Below, one piece after another: positions 36,636 to 46,016 of a stretch of 64,000 nt of DNA. The notes below the pieces were generated by a model that saw only the letters and a program-made list of their open reading frames with translations, was not told the origin of the DNA and did not search any database. This DNA comes from Streptomyces sp. NRRL B-1140 (GTDB lineage: Bacteria; Actinomycetota; Actinomycetes; Streptomycetales; Streptomycetaceae): NCBI RefSeq assembly GCF_001280065.1, contig NZ_LGEA01000036.1:248001-312000 (forward strand), in the 5' to 3' direction. The first letter of the stretch is position 1; each line of letters opens with the position of its first letter. The translations under genes and the position numbers were made by a program.

Positions 36636-37898
36636 ATGTCCGTCCTGAACACACCCCTGCACGAGCTCGACCCGGCCGTCGCCGCGGCGGTCGACGCCGA
36701 GCTGCACCGCCAGCAGTCCACGCTCGAGATGATCGCCTCGGAGAACTTCGCCCCGGTCGCGGTCATGGAGGCGCAGGGCTCGGTCCTCACCAACAAGTAC
36801 GCCGAGGGCTACCCGGGCCGCCGCTACTACGGCGGCTGCGAGCACGTCGACGTGGTCGAGCAGATCGCGATCGACCGCATCAAGGAGCTGTTCGGCGCCG
36901 AGCACGCCAACGTCCAGCCGCACTCGGGCGCCCAGGCCAACGCGGCCGCGATGTTCGCGCTGCTCAAGCCCGGCGACACCATCATGGGTCTGAACCTCGC
37001 GCACGGCGGGCACCTGACCCACGGCATGAAGATCAACTTCTCCGGCAAGCTCTACGACGTCGTCGCCTACCACGTGGGCGACGACGGCCGGGTCGACATG
37101 GCCGAGGTGGAGCGGCTGGCCAAGGAGTCCCGGCCGAAGCTGATCGTCGCCGGCTGGTCGGCCTACCCGCGGCAGCTGGACTTCGCGGAGTTCCGCCGGA
37201 TCGCGGACGAGGTCGGCGCGTACCTGATGGTCGACATGGCGCACTTCGCCGGGCTCGTCGCGGCGGGGCTGCATCCCAACCCGGTGCCGCACGCGCACGT
37301 GGTCACCACCACGACCCACAAGACCCTCGGCGGCCCGCGCGGCGGTGTGATCCTCTCCACGGCCGAGCTGGCCAAGAAGATCAACTCCGCCGTCTTCCCC
37401 GGTCAGCAGGGCGGCCCGCTGGAGCATGTGATCGCCGCCAAGGCGGTCGCCTTCAAGGTCGCCGCCTCGGAGGACTTCAAGGAGCGCCAGCGCCGTACGC
37501 TGGACGGTGCCCGCATCCTGGCCGAGCGTCTGGTGAAGGACGACGTCCGGGCCGTGGGCGTGGACGTCCTGTCCGGCGGCACGGACGTGCACCTCGTCCT
37601 GGTCGACCTGCGCCACTCGGAGCTGGACGGTCAGCAGGCCGAGGACCGCCTCCACGAGGTGGGCATCACCGTCAACCGGAACGCCATCCCGAACGACCCG
37701 CGTCCGCCGATGGTGACGTCCGGTCTGCGGATCGGCACGCCGGCCCTGGCCACCCGCGGGTTCCAGACCGAGGACTTCGCCGAGGTCGCGGACGTCATCG
37801 CCGAGGCGCTGAAGCCGTCCTACGACGCGGAGGCCCTCAAGGCCCGGGTGAAGGCCCTGGCCGACAAGCACCCGCTGTACCCGGGTCTGGACAAGTAA
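36636..37898 (+). CDS. glyA: Serine hydroxymethyltransferase
   Basis: GlyA (420 residues, ATG 36636) interconverts serine and glycine with tetrahydrofolate and PLP. Lys229 in [14 protein letters not shown] binds PLP. LASENFAP-type sequence (MIASENFAP, 33-41) and [14 protein letters not shown] (59-72) mark the folate and substrate site. It starts 9 nt after gcvH, so it is in the glycine-controlled operon. Glycine cleavage makes methylene-THF and GlyA condenses it with a second glycine to form serine. A large hairpin follows the gene. Confidence 0.97.
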   Translation: MSVLNTPLHELDPAVAAAVDAELHRQQSTLEMIASENFAPVAVMEAQGSVLTNKYAEGYPGRRYYGGCEHVDVVEQIAIDRIKELFGAEHANVQPHSGAQANAAAMFALLKPGDTIMGLNLAHGGHLTHGMKINFSGKLYDVVAYHVGDDGRVDMAEVERLAKESRPKLIVAGWSAYPRQLDFAEFRRIADEVGAYLMVDMAHFAGLVAAGLHPNPVPHAHVVTTTTHKTLGGPRGGVILSTAELAKKINSAVFPGQQGGPLEHVIAAKAVAFKVAASEDFKERQRRTLDGARILAERLVKDDVRAVGVDVLSGGTDVHLVLVDLRHSELDGQQAEDRLHEVGITVNRNAIPNDPRPPMVTSGLRIGTPALATRGFQTEDFAEVADVIAEALKPSYDAEALKARVKALADKHPLYPGLDK

Positions 37899-37912
37899 AG
37901 AAGAAACCTTTC

Positions 37913-37948
37913 GGGTGCCGCCGCCCGCCACAAGCGGGCGCGGCACCC
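37913..37948 (+). terminator. Terminator or attenuator between glyA and sdaA
   Basis: GGGTGCCG plus CGCCCGC (from 37913) pairs with GCGGGCG plus CGGCACCC (to 37948) around a CACAA loop, with one bulged C. The 15-bp stem ends 38 nt before the sdaA start. It probably ends the gcv transcript, or lets only part of it continue into sdaA. Confidence 0.8.
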
Positions 37949-37986
37949 ACCCCCTCTGCACCACCCCCGTAGTCAGGAGTTCCCCC

Positions 37987-39354
<1,368 letters not shown>

Positions 39355-39519
39355 GCCTGGGTGCCCAGTCCGGTGGCTGCCCGCGCTCACCCTGGCCGTC
39401 CGGCGACGTATCGCGCCTGGTCACAGGAGCCCGCGACCTGCTCTCCGAAGAGCCCGGACTCCTCATAGGGGCCTGTCAGCCGGTGCGACCAACCCGTCCC
39501 CCGCGCTACATATCGCGAT

Positions 39520-40989
39520 TCACTCTCCGTGGTACAGGCGGGGCAGGCCGATCAGTTGAATCATGGGGTCGTTCTTTGCGAGGTGGTTCAGCTCATCGGT
39601 GAAGCCGGTGCCGCTGAAGCAGTAGAGCCTCGTTGCCTCGGTAGCCGTACCGCTCCTGATCAAGAGGGAACGGATGTGCCGGAGGCGTTCCAGGTGGCCG
39701 GCTCCCATCACCTCACTCCACTTCGCTTCGCCGATGGCGAGCAGCATCTGGCGACCCTCTTGGCTCTCGCCGTGGACTGCGACGTCGACCTCGTGGCTGG
39801 TCCTGGCAGCCGGGTCGTTGACGGTCCCGCCCGCGACGCGTGTGACGTGTCCTCCCTGGGTGTCGGGTGCCGCATGCCAGCGGGCCCATTCCCGGCAGAC
39901 CTGCTCGAAGTGCGGACCGACGACTTTGCTGCGGAAGGTGGACTGGGTTCGGCGCCATACGCCGGGCGCCCGCCCGGGGCGTTCCAGATCGCCCCAGGCC
40001 GGGCGCATGACCGCGTGGTAGAAGGTGACGAGCGGTTCGGCAATGCGGTAGGCGGAGCGGTTGCGGCGAAAGGCATCGGCTTCGTGGGTGATCATGCCGA
40101 CGTCCTGGAGAACGCTCAACGGGTGGGCGAGGTCGGTGGACTTGCGCCCCAGGTAGTCGGCGATGCCGCCACGAGCGGCGTTACCGGCGGCGATGGCTGC
40201 CAGTACCGAGTGGTACAACGCGGTGTCGTGAAGTTCGGGCTCCTCGGCGAGAAGGTAGCGGGCTTCCCGGAAGAGCGGACGCGCCGGGTTGAGCACCGCA
40301 CGCACGACCCAGGCATCAAAGTCGTCCGGCCCGGCAGGAGTGTCCCCCTGGGTGAACTCACGGCGGTAGGCGGGGGTACCCCCGACGACGGCATTGGTCA
40401 GCAACGCCGTGCGCGGGTCGTCGATCTCCCAGAACTCGGCCGCGAGCCGGAAGTCCAGGGTCGGGACCACGAGTTCGAGGCCGGCCCGGCCACGCAGCGG
40501 AGCATTGCCGGACAGCAACCGGCCCATGAACGACAGCGCGGAGCCGCACAGCAGCAGACGCACGGGAGTGTTGGTGTGCTGGGCAGCAGGGTCCAGAGCG
40601 CGCTGGATGATCGAAGGCAGGGAGGGAGATGCCTTGGCGAGGAAGGGGAACTCGTCGATGACCGCCACGGTGGGGCCGCCCGCGTCGGCGATGCGCATGA
40701 GTTCCGCGACCGCCTCGTCCCAGTGCGCGAAACGGAATGGAGTGGGCTGCCCGCGATATCGGGCCAGTGCCTCACCGAACTGACGCAGGGCGTCGGCCTC
40801 GGTGGTCTCGGTGGCGGTGAACATGAAGCCGCCACTGGCACGAGCGACGGCGTCGAGCAGGAAGGTCTTGCCCTGTCGGCGACGACCGGAGACCACGCCC
40901 AGCGTGGCCCGCGGGCCCGGCAGGGTGGCGAACCGGGTCAGCTCGGACCATTCGAAGAAACGGTCGAACATCTCGGCGGGCTTGTCCAC
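39520..40989 (-). CDS. ATPase with C-terminal PD-(D/E)XK-like motif (DUF234-type)
   Basis: The protein has 489 residues. GTG 40989 is chosen because GGGAG lies 8 nt upstream; GTG 41004 also fits the promoter. The AAA domain has Walker A SGRRRQGKT (34-42) and Walker B VAVIDEFPFLA (Asp112-Glu113). RLLLCGSALSFMGRLLSG is the sensor region. A winged-helix linker (about 250-330) follows. The C-terminal region contains HEVDVAV...IGEAK (Glu400, Asp402, Glu421, Lys423), the arrangement of PD-(D/E)XK nuclease folds seen in archaeal-type ATPases with DUF234. Function is unknown; plausible roles are defence or DNA handling. It lies in the putative island. Confidence 0.82.
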   Translation of the reverse strand: MDKPAEMFDRFFEWSELTRFATLPGPRATLGVVSGRRRQGKTFLLDAVARASGGFMFTATETTEADALRQFGEALARYRGQPTPFRFAHWDEAVAELMRIADAGGPTVAVIDEFPFLAKASPSLPSIIQRALDPAAQHTNTPVRLLLCGSALSFMGRLLSGNAPLRGRAGLELVVPTLDFRLAAEFWEIDDPRTALLTNAVVGGTPAYRREFTQGDTPAGPDDFDAWVVRAVLNPARPLFREARYLLAEEPELHDTALYHSVLAAIAAGNAARGGIADYLGRKSTDLAHPLSVLQDVGMITHEADAFRRNRSAYRIAEPLVTFYHAVMRPAWGDLERPGRAPGVWRRTQSTFRSKVVGPHFEQVCREWARWHAAPDTQGGHVTRVAGGTVNDPAARTSHEVDVAVHGESQEGRQMLLAIGEAKWSEVMGAGHLERLRHIRSLLIRSGTATEATRLYCFSGTGFTDELNHLAKNDPMIQLIGLPRLYHGE

Positions 40990-41010
40990 AGCACCAGCTC
41001 CCACATATAG

Positions 41011-41024
41011 ATGCAGTTATTATA
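41011..41024 (-). promoter_or_regulatory. Consensus -10 promoter element for the island ATPase
   Basis: On the minus strand the -10 hexamer is a perfect TATAAT (41019-41024), which is rare in Streptomyces. It lies in the A+T-rich block 41003-41040. Transcription should start near 41011, giving a 5' leader of about 7 nt to GTG 41004 or 22 nt to GTG 40989. No good -35 is seen; GAGACA about 19 nt further upstream is the best match. Confidence 0.65.
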
Positions 41025-41025
41025 G

Positions 41026-41373
41026 CTGGACTTATTCGCCACATGTCTCTCAGATGCCCGCGCCGGGGCGGTCGTGACCCAGGGCGAGGGGATCGTGGCC
41101 AGCGCGGTGGCGCTCTTCGAGGCCATCCGGGTCGGTGCCACCCCGCCGGGGGCCTCCCCGGAGGCGGACGCCAACGGGCTCGTCCCGCAGGAGGCCGAGG
41201 TGATGCGGCTGCTGGCCCGCGGTTTCACCGACGAGGCCGTGGCCAAGAGGCTCGGCGTGTCGCCCCGAACCGCCCGGCGCATCACGGCCGACCCCATGGA
41301 ACGGCTGGGCGCCACGAGCCGGTCCGCGGCGGGAGTCCGCGCAGTCCATCGCGGCCGGCTGCCGGCCGGCTGA
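41026..41373 (+). pseudogene. C-terminal fragment of a LuxR/TrmB-like helix-turn-helix regulator
   Basis: The frame is open only from 41026 and has no credible start apart from GTG 41074. It encodes the end of a regulator: VASAVALFEAIRVGATP, then LVPQEAEVMRLLARGFTDEAVAKRLGVSPRTARRITAD (HTH) and RLGATSRSAAGVRAVHRGRLPAG. Full proteins of this type are about 300 residues and begin with a PLD-like sensor domain; that part is missing. MERLGAT is preceded by Pro where Leu is usual, and the typical Phe and Trp near the end are Ser and Arg, as in a decaying gene. The lost N-terminus fits an insertion or deletion edge inside the island. Confidence 0.65.
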
Positions 41374-41382
41374 ATCCCGCGC

Positions 41383-42102
41383 TCAGGCTACGGCGAGCGG
41401 ACGGCACGAAAGAGCGCGCTCTGTGACTCCGCCGTCCCCGTCCGGCTCCACCCGATACACGCCGGCCCGCGGCGTACGCGTTACTGTTTCCGCCGGCCGG
41501 CCATCGGCGAAGAGCGCTCCGACGCCGTCCTCCAGTGCCCACCCCGCACCAAGCGAGCCGGTCGCGACGGCCGCCCGGTAGGAGGAACGGCGGCCGGGCT
41601 CGCTGTCGTAGTGCGGGCAGACCGAGCCGGCCAGCAGGCCCAACCCGTCCGGCAGGAACGTCAGCGGGCCGAAGGAGTCGGTGTGTGAGCCTTCAGCCCA
41701 GCAGTTGGCGCCGGCGCTGATGCCACACAGCAGCGTTCCGCGGTCGTAGGCCTCGCGCAGGAGCCGGTCCACGCCGTGCGTACGCCATATGGCCAGTAGG
41801 TTCGCCGTGTTGCCGCCCCCTACGTACACGACGTCCTGAGAGAGCAGGAAGGTCCGCAGCGCATCGTCATCGAGCTCCCTCCGGAACAGCGGCAGAACGC
41901 TCGGCTCGCAGTCGCGAGACCGGAATGCCGTGAGGAACTGCTCGACGTAGGCGGGCGCATCACCACTGGCCGTCGGAACGAAGCACACCTTGGGCCGGAC
42001 GGCGCGCGCATGGCCGAATACCCAGTCGTCCAGCAGACCGTCGTCATCGGTGGAGAACCCGCCCCCGAGAAGAGCCAGACGATGCACACCGATGAGAGCC
42101 AA
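41383..42102 (-). CDS. Peptidase E-like (S51) protein
   Basis: The protein has 239 residues from TTG 42102, with GGAGG 7 nt upstream. Peptidase E hallmarks are VYVGGGNTANLLAIWRTHG, the nucleophile elbow CGISAGANCW (Ser129) and a later His (VCPHYDSEPGRR, probably His of the catalytic pair). E. coli PepE cleaves Asp-X dipeptides; other S51 members process cyanophycin or other peptides. The gene lies inside the putative island, convergent with the HTH fragment. The substrate is unknown, and the C-terminus is slightly longer than in PepE. Confidence 0.85.
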   Translation of the reverse strand: MALIGVHRLALLGGGFSTDDDGLLDDWVFGHARAVRPKVCFVPTASGDAPAYVEQFLTAFRSRDCEPSVLPLFRRELDDDALRTFLLSQDVVYVGGGNTANLLAIWRTHGVDRLLREAYDRGTLLCGISAGANCWAEGSHTDSFGPLTFLPDGLGLLAGSVCPHYDSEPGRRSSYRAAVATGSLGAGWALEDGVGALFADGRPAETVTRTPRAGVYRVEPDGDGGVTERALSCRPLAVA

Positions 42103-42587
42103 GGGAGTGCCTCCTCAACACCACGACCCACAAGATCACCCGATGTTCTGCATGATGCCGGGGCACCGACCGCCTGCGCAAACGATGTCCGGGCAGGCAC
42201 GGGAGAGATGGCCTGCTGGTAGACCGAGACATGGCAGGGGCAGCGAGGTGTTGCGCGACCTGCCGACGAAGCCCGCCCACTGCTGTTCGCGCCGTCGTAG
42301 GGAAACCGCCGTGCACGAAAACCTCCGCAAGACCGCCTGGTGGGTGCGGCGAGCCGCAAGGTCCACCATCGACGCGTCCGAGACCGAGGAATGAGTGTTG
42401 TCGAGAAGCAACAGGTACATAGCCTCCGGTCAGCATCCACGGATCCCGCTGCAACCCACTCGATGCACCAATCGCATTACGAGTGCGGGGTTCACCGAAG
42501 CCATCACATGCCGCCCGAGCGTCAACTGCCCAATCCCGCCGGCGTCTCACACAGCATGGGATCCGTGCCCATGATCAACAGCTCTCC
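42103..42587. other. Gene-poor right part of the island
   Basis: This stretch of 485 bp has short open frames on both strands (for example 42136-42420, minus strand) with poor GC3 bias and no recognised domains, so I do not call a gene. No tRNA, transposase or inverted repeat ends were recognised. It may hold decayed coding sequence. Confidence 0.5.
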
Positions 42588-42653
42588 ACATGTAGGTCAA
42601 GTACAAGGAGACGGCCCGGGGCGGGCTGGCCGTGAACATCATCGAGTGCTGAG
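42588..42653 (+). pseudogene. Right copy of the island repeat: displaced 3' end of sdaA (attR-like)
   Basis: Translated in the sdaA frame, it reads [18 protein letters not shown] and stop, identical in protein to the sdaA C-terminus. DNA differs at six of 66 positions; five are synonymous and one makes TAG just before the conserved part. It is not expressible alone. Purifying-selection-like divergence indicates that it was once the end of a working sdaA gene. It ends 8 bp before the GMC oxidoreductase stop. Confidence 0.75.
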
Positions 42654-42661
42654 AGACGGGT

Positions 42662-44242
42662 TCACCCTGCCGACGCCTGGATCAACGAGGCGGCCTTCTC
42701 CCCGATCATGATCGCGGGAGCGTTGGTGTTCCCGGTGACCAGGGTCGGCATGATCGACGTGTCCGCCACGCGCACGTTCTCCAGCCCGCGCACGCGCAGT
42801 TCGTGGTCGACGACCTTGCCCATCATGCAGGTGCCCGACGGGTGGTAGAAGGAGAACGACTGCGTGCGGATGAAGTCGTCGATGTCCTGGTCGCTGTCCG
42901 ACAGCGGGGCGAGACCGGCGTCGGCCGCCCCGCGCAGGTCCGACCGCAGCAGGGACGTCAGCCGCTGCTCACGGGCGATGCGCATGCACAGCCGCACGCC
43001 CTCGCGCAGCCGCCTGCGGTCGTCGGGGTCGTCGAGGTAGTTGTGGAAGATGCGCGGCTTGGCGTACGGGTGGGAGTGCCGCAGCCGCACCCAGCCGCGG
43101 CTCGCGGGCCGTGCGACGTAGGGGCCGAACGACATTCCGGGTTCGAGCGGCGCGGCCAGACCCTCGTCACGGACGATGCCCAGCGCGGCGTGCACCTGGA
43201 TGTCCGGGGCCGGGACGTCGTCGCCGGAGCTGAAGAAGCCGCCGGTCTCGTTCCAGGCCATGGGGCCGGTGCCCTGCTCGCGCAGCAGCCGCTCCTCCGC
43301 GGCGGTGTCCGGCCCCAGGAGCGGCTGGGTGTCGCTGAAGAAGCTGATGAAGCATCCGGTGTGGTCCTGCATGTTCCTGCCGACGTCCGGCAGGTCGTGC
43401 CGGGGGGTGATCCCTCCCGCGGTCAGTTCGTCGGCCGGCCCGACGCCCGACTGGAGGAGCAGGTGAGGCGAGTTGTAGGCGCCGAGGGACAGCACGATCT
43501 CGCGGCCGACATGGATCGTCCGGACGGTGCCGAGGTGGTCGACCTCCAGGCCGGAGGCGCGCGAGCCGTCGAAGCTCAGGCGCAGGGCGGTCGTCGAGGG
43601 AAGCACCGTGAGGTTCGGACGGCCCGCGGCCGGCTCCAGGAACGCGATCCCGCTGCTGCACCTGAGACCGTTGCGCTGGGTGACCTGGTGGTAGCCCACG
43701 CCCTCCTGATCGGATCCGTTGAAGTCCGCGTTGTACTTGTGGCCCGCATCCTGAGCCGCCTCGACCCATGCCGTCAGCAGGGGGTGGACGGAGCGGGGGT
43801 CGCTGACGGTGAGGGGACCGCCCACGCCGTGGAAGTCGTCGGCCCCGCGCTCGTTGTCCTCGGACTTCTTGAAGTACGGCAGGACGTCGTCGTATCCCCA
43901 GCCCGGGTTCCCGAGCCGCTCCCAGGTGTCGTAGTCGTAGCGGTGGCCGCGGACGTACAGCATCGTGTTCATCGAGCTGGTGCCGCCGATCGACCGGCCA
44001 CGGGGCAGGTAGGCGCGGCGCCCGCCGAGCTGCGGTTCGGGTTCCGTCTCGAAGTCCCAGTCGAACGCCGTCTTGAGCTGCTGCGAGAACAGCGCGGGTA
44101 TCTCGAAGAGACGGCCCCGGGCAGGCGGCCCCGCCTCGATCAGCGCGACCGTGACATCGGGATCCTCGGACAGCCGGGCCGCCAGCGCACAGCCGGCCGA
44201 GCCGGCCCCGACGACGATGTAGTCATACGATTCCCTGCCCAT
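42662..44242 (-). CDS. GMC-family FAD oxidoreductase (choline dehydrogenase-like)
   Basis: The enzyme has 526 residues from ATG 44242 (ribosome site GGGAGG 5 nt upstream); the frame upstream to 44305 is not used. The FAD loop is VVGAGSAGCALAARLSED (9-26), followed by GGTSSMNTMLYVRGHRYDYDTWE, both GMC signatures. Signature 2 is EIVLSLGAYNSPHLLLQSGVG. The active site pair is His in YHPSGTCMMG and Asn in VTGNTNAPAIMIGE. It oxidises an alcohol to an aldehyde. The neighbour divergent gene is another GMC protein, and both may answer to the PucR regulator. Confidence 0.92.
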   Translation of the reverse strand: MGRESYDYIVVGAGSAGCALAARLSEDPDVTVALIEAGPPARGRLFEIPALFSQQLKTAFDWDFETEPEPQLGGRRAYLPRGRSIGGTSSMNTMLYVRGHRYDYDTWERLGNPGWGYDDVLPYFKKSEDNERGADDFHGVGGPLTVSDPRSVHPLLTAWVEAAQDAGHKYNADFNGSDQEGVGYHQVTQRNGLRCSSGIAFLEPAAGRPNLTVLPSTTALRLSFDGSRASGLEVDHLGTVRTIHVGREIVLSLGAYNSPHLLLQSGVGPADELTAGGITPRHDLPDVGRNMQDHTGCFISFFSDTQPLLGPDTAAEERLLREQGTGPMAWNETGGFFSSGDDVPAPDIQVHAALGIVRDEGLAAPLEPGMSFGPYVARPASRGWVRLRHSHPYAKPRIFHNYLDDPDDRRRLREGVRLCMRIAREQRLTSLLRSDLRGAADAGLAPLSDSDQDIDDFIRTQSFSFYHPSGTCMMGKVVDHELRVRGLENVRVADTSIMPTLVTGNTNAPAIMIGEKAASLIQASAG

Positions 44243-44295
44243 TGCGCCTCCCTGGAGCTGGTCCCTGGAGAGGCTAGAGACGCCGGGCACGCTCG

Positions 44296-44352
44296 GCACA
44301 TGCACGAAGTGAGCAATCGGGGCGGCAGGTATTACCCATTCCGTGCATGTGC
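44296..44352. promoter_or_regulatory. Inverted repeat in the divergent GMC promoter
   Basis: GCACATGCACG (44296-44306) and CGTGCATGTGC (44342-44352) are perfect 11-bp complements with centres 46 bp apart. They lie between the two divergent GMC starts (44242 and 44423). The arm shares GCACA/TGTGC cores with the repeat between PucR and the HisD-like gene. Confidence 0.7.
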
Positions 44353-44422
44353 TGTATTCGGGCCGCTGCTTAGGCTCTCCTGGAACTCCGCCGTACCCGA
44401 GCGCCTAAGGGGATTCCGACTC

Positions 44423-46006
44423 ATGTCCCACCCGGTCCGCCAGGATTACACTCCCCCGGAGCTCCGGCCCGAGGCCCTCGTTTCCGTCGGCACCGCCGAG
44501 GAGATCAGCACCGATGTCCTGATCATCGGCTCCGGCATGGGCGGATCGTCGCTGGCCTGGGCGCTGAAGGACTCCGGTCTCGACGTACTCGTCGCCGAAC
44601 GCGGCCATTTCCTTCCCCGTGAACCGGAGAACTCGCAACCGGCCGAGATGTATATCAAGGGCCGGTACAAGAACGCCGGTTATTGGTACGACGGCAGCAC
44701 CGGCAAGCCGTTCGCGCCGGGCGTGTATTACTGGGTGGGCGGAAACACCCGTTTCTACGGAGCCATGCTGCCCCGTTTCCGCCGCAGCGACTTCACCGAG
44801 GTGGAACACCACGAGGGCGTCTCGCGTGCCTGGCCTTTCGGCTACGACGACCTGGAGCCCTTCTACACCGTCATGGAGCATCTGCTCCAGGTGCACGGGC
44901 AGACCGGCGAGGACCCGACCGAGCCGCCCCGCTCCAAGCCCTACCCCTACCCGGCGCTGCCGCACGAACCGGAGATCGAGCGGTTCTCCCGGTCGCTGCG
45001 CAGACAGGGCCTGCACCCGTTCCACACACCGAACGCCCTGAACATCAGCACCCAGGCCGACCGTGCCGCCGTGACGACCGCCGACGGCTGTCCGGACGAG
45101 ACGGGCATGAAGTCCGACGCCGAGAACCGGCTCCTCCTGCCCGCGTTGCGCGACGGCGTGAAGATCCTCACGGGTGCGGAGATCACCCGTCTGATCACCT
45201 CGCCCGACGGCCGCAGGGTCGTCGCCGCCGAGGCACGGCAGGCGGGCCGTACCGTCCGGATCAACGCCAAGACCTTCGCCCTCGCCGGAGGCGCCGTCAA
45301 CTCGGCCGCGCTGCTGCTGCGTTCGGCCGACGACGCGCACCCTGAGGGCCTGGCCAACTCGTCAGGGCTGCTGGGCCGCAACTACATGGTCCACAACAGC
45401 ACGTTCTTCGTCGGGGTCAACCCGCTGCGGACCAACCCCACGCAGTGGCAGAAGACCCTCGGTCTGAACGACTTCTACGAGGCCGGGCCGGGGACGCGCT
45501 TCCCGCTCGGCAACCTCCAGATGCTGGGCAAGCTGCAGGCCCCCATGCTCAAGCCCGCCCGTCCGTGGGCACCGACCTGGGCCCTGAGGTTCATGGCGGC
45601 CAGGAGCCTCGACATCTACCTGACGACCGAGGACCTCCCGTCCCGGAACAACCGGGTACGCGTGGACGGCGACCGCATCCTCATCGACTGGACGCCGACC
45701 AACCTCGCGCCCCACCACGAACTCGTGCGCCGGGTGACCCGGGCGGTCCGCAAGTCCGGCTATCCGCTGATCTTCACCCAGCGCATGGGGATCGAGACCA
45801 ACTCCCACATGTGCGGAACGGCCGTGGCGGGTCACGACCCGGCGGAGAGTGTGCTGGACCCCCTGTGCCGCAGCCATGACGTCGAGAACCTCTGGGTGAC
45901 CGACTCGTCGTTCTTCCCGTCCTCCGCGGCACTCAACCCGGCCCTGACGATCGGGGCGAACGCGCTGCGCATCGCCCCGTCCCTCGCCAGGGCGACGAAG
46001 GGCTGA
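44423..46006 (+). CDS. GMC-family FAD oxidoreductase, second type
   Basis: This 527-residue protein starts at ATG 44423. The FAD loop is LIIGSGMGGSSLAWALKDSG (about 34-53). The C-terminal domain has NSHMCGTAVAGHDP (catalytic His region) and SFFPSSAALNPALTIGANALRIA, matching GMC_oxred_C enzymes of the gluconate/glucoside 3-dehydrogenase or cholesterol-oxidase-like group, not the choline-dehydrogenase group of its neighbour. No signal peptide is seen. It diverges from the other GMC gene with an 11-bp inverted repeat between. It is convergent with pucR (10 nt between stops). The substrate is unknown. Confidence 0.88.
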   Translation: MSHPVRQDYTPPELRPEALVSVGTAEEISTDVLIIGSGMGGSSLAWALKDSGLDVLVAERGHFLPREPENSQPAEMYIKGRYKNAGYWYDGSTGKPFAPGVYYWVGGNTRFYGAMLPRFRRSDFTEVEHHEGVSRAWPFGYDDLEPFYTVMEHLLQVHGQTGEDPTEPPRSKPYPYPALPHEPEIERFSRSLRRQGLHPFHTPNALNISTQADRAAVTTADGCPDETGMKSDAENRLLLPALRDGVKILTGAEITRLITSPDGRRVVAAEARQAGRTVRINAKTFALAGGAVNSAALLLRSADDAHPEGLANSSGLLGRNYMVHNSTFFVGVNPLRTNPTQWQKTLGLNDFYEAGPGTRFPLGNLQMLGKLQAPMLKPARPWAPTWALRFMAARSLDIYLTTEDLPSRNNRVRVDGDRILIDWTPTNLAPHHELVRRVTRAVRKSGYPLIFTQRMGIETNSHMCGTAVAGHDPAESVLDPLCRSHDVENLWVTDSSFFPSSAALNPALTIGANALRIAPSLARATKG

Positions 46007-46016
46007 CGCCGCGGCG

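Noticed and set aside
42136..42420. 94-codon minus-strand frame in the island
   Set aside because: No domain, weak GC3 bias, several rare codons and a competing longer frame (42044-42550). I could not support a gene.
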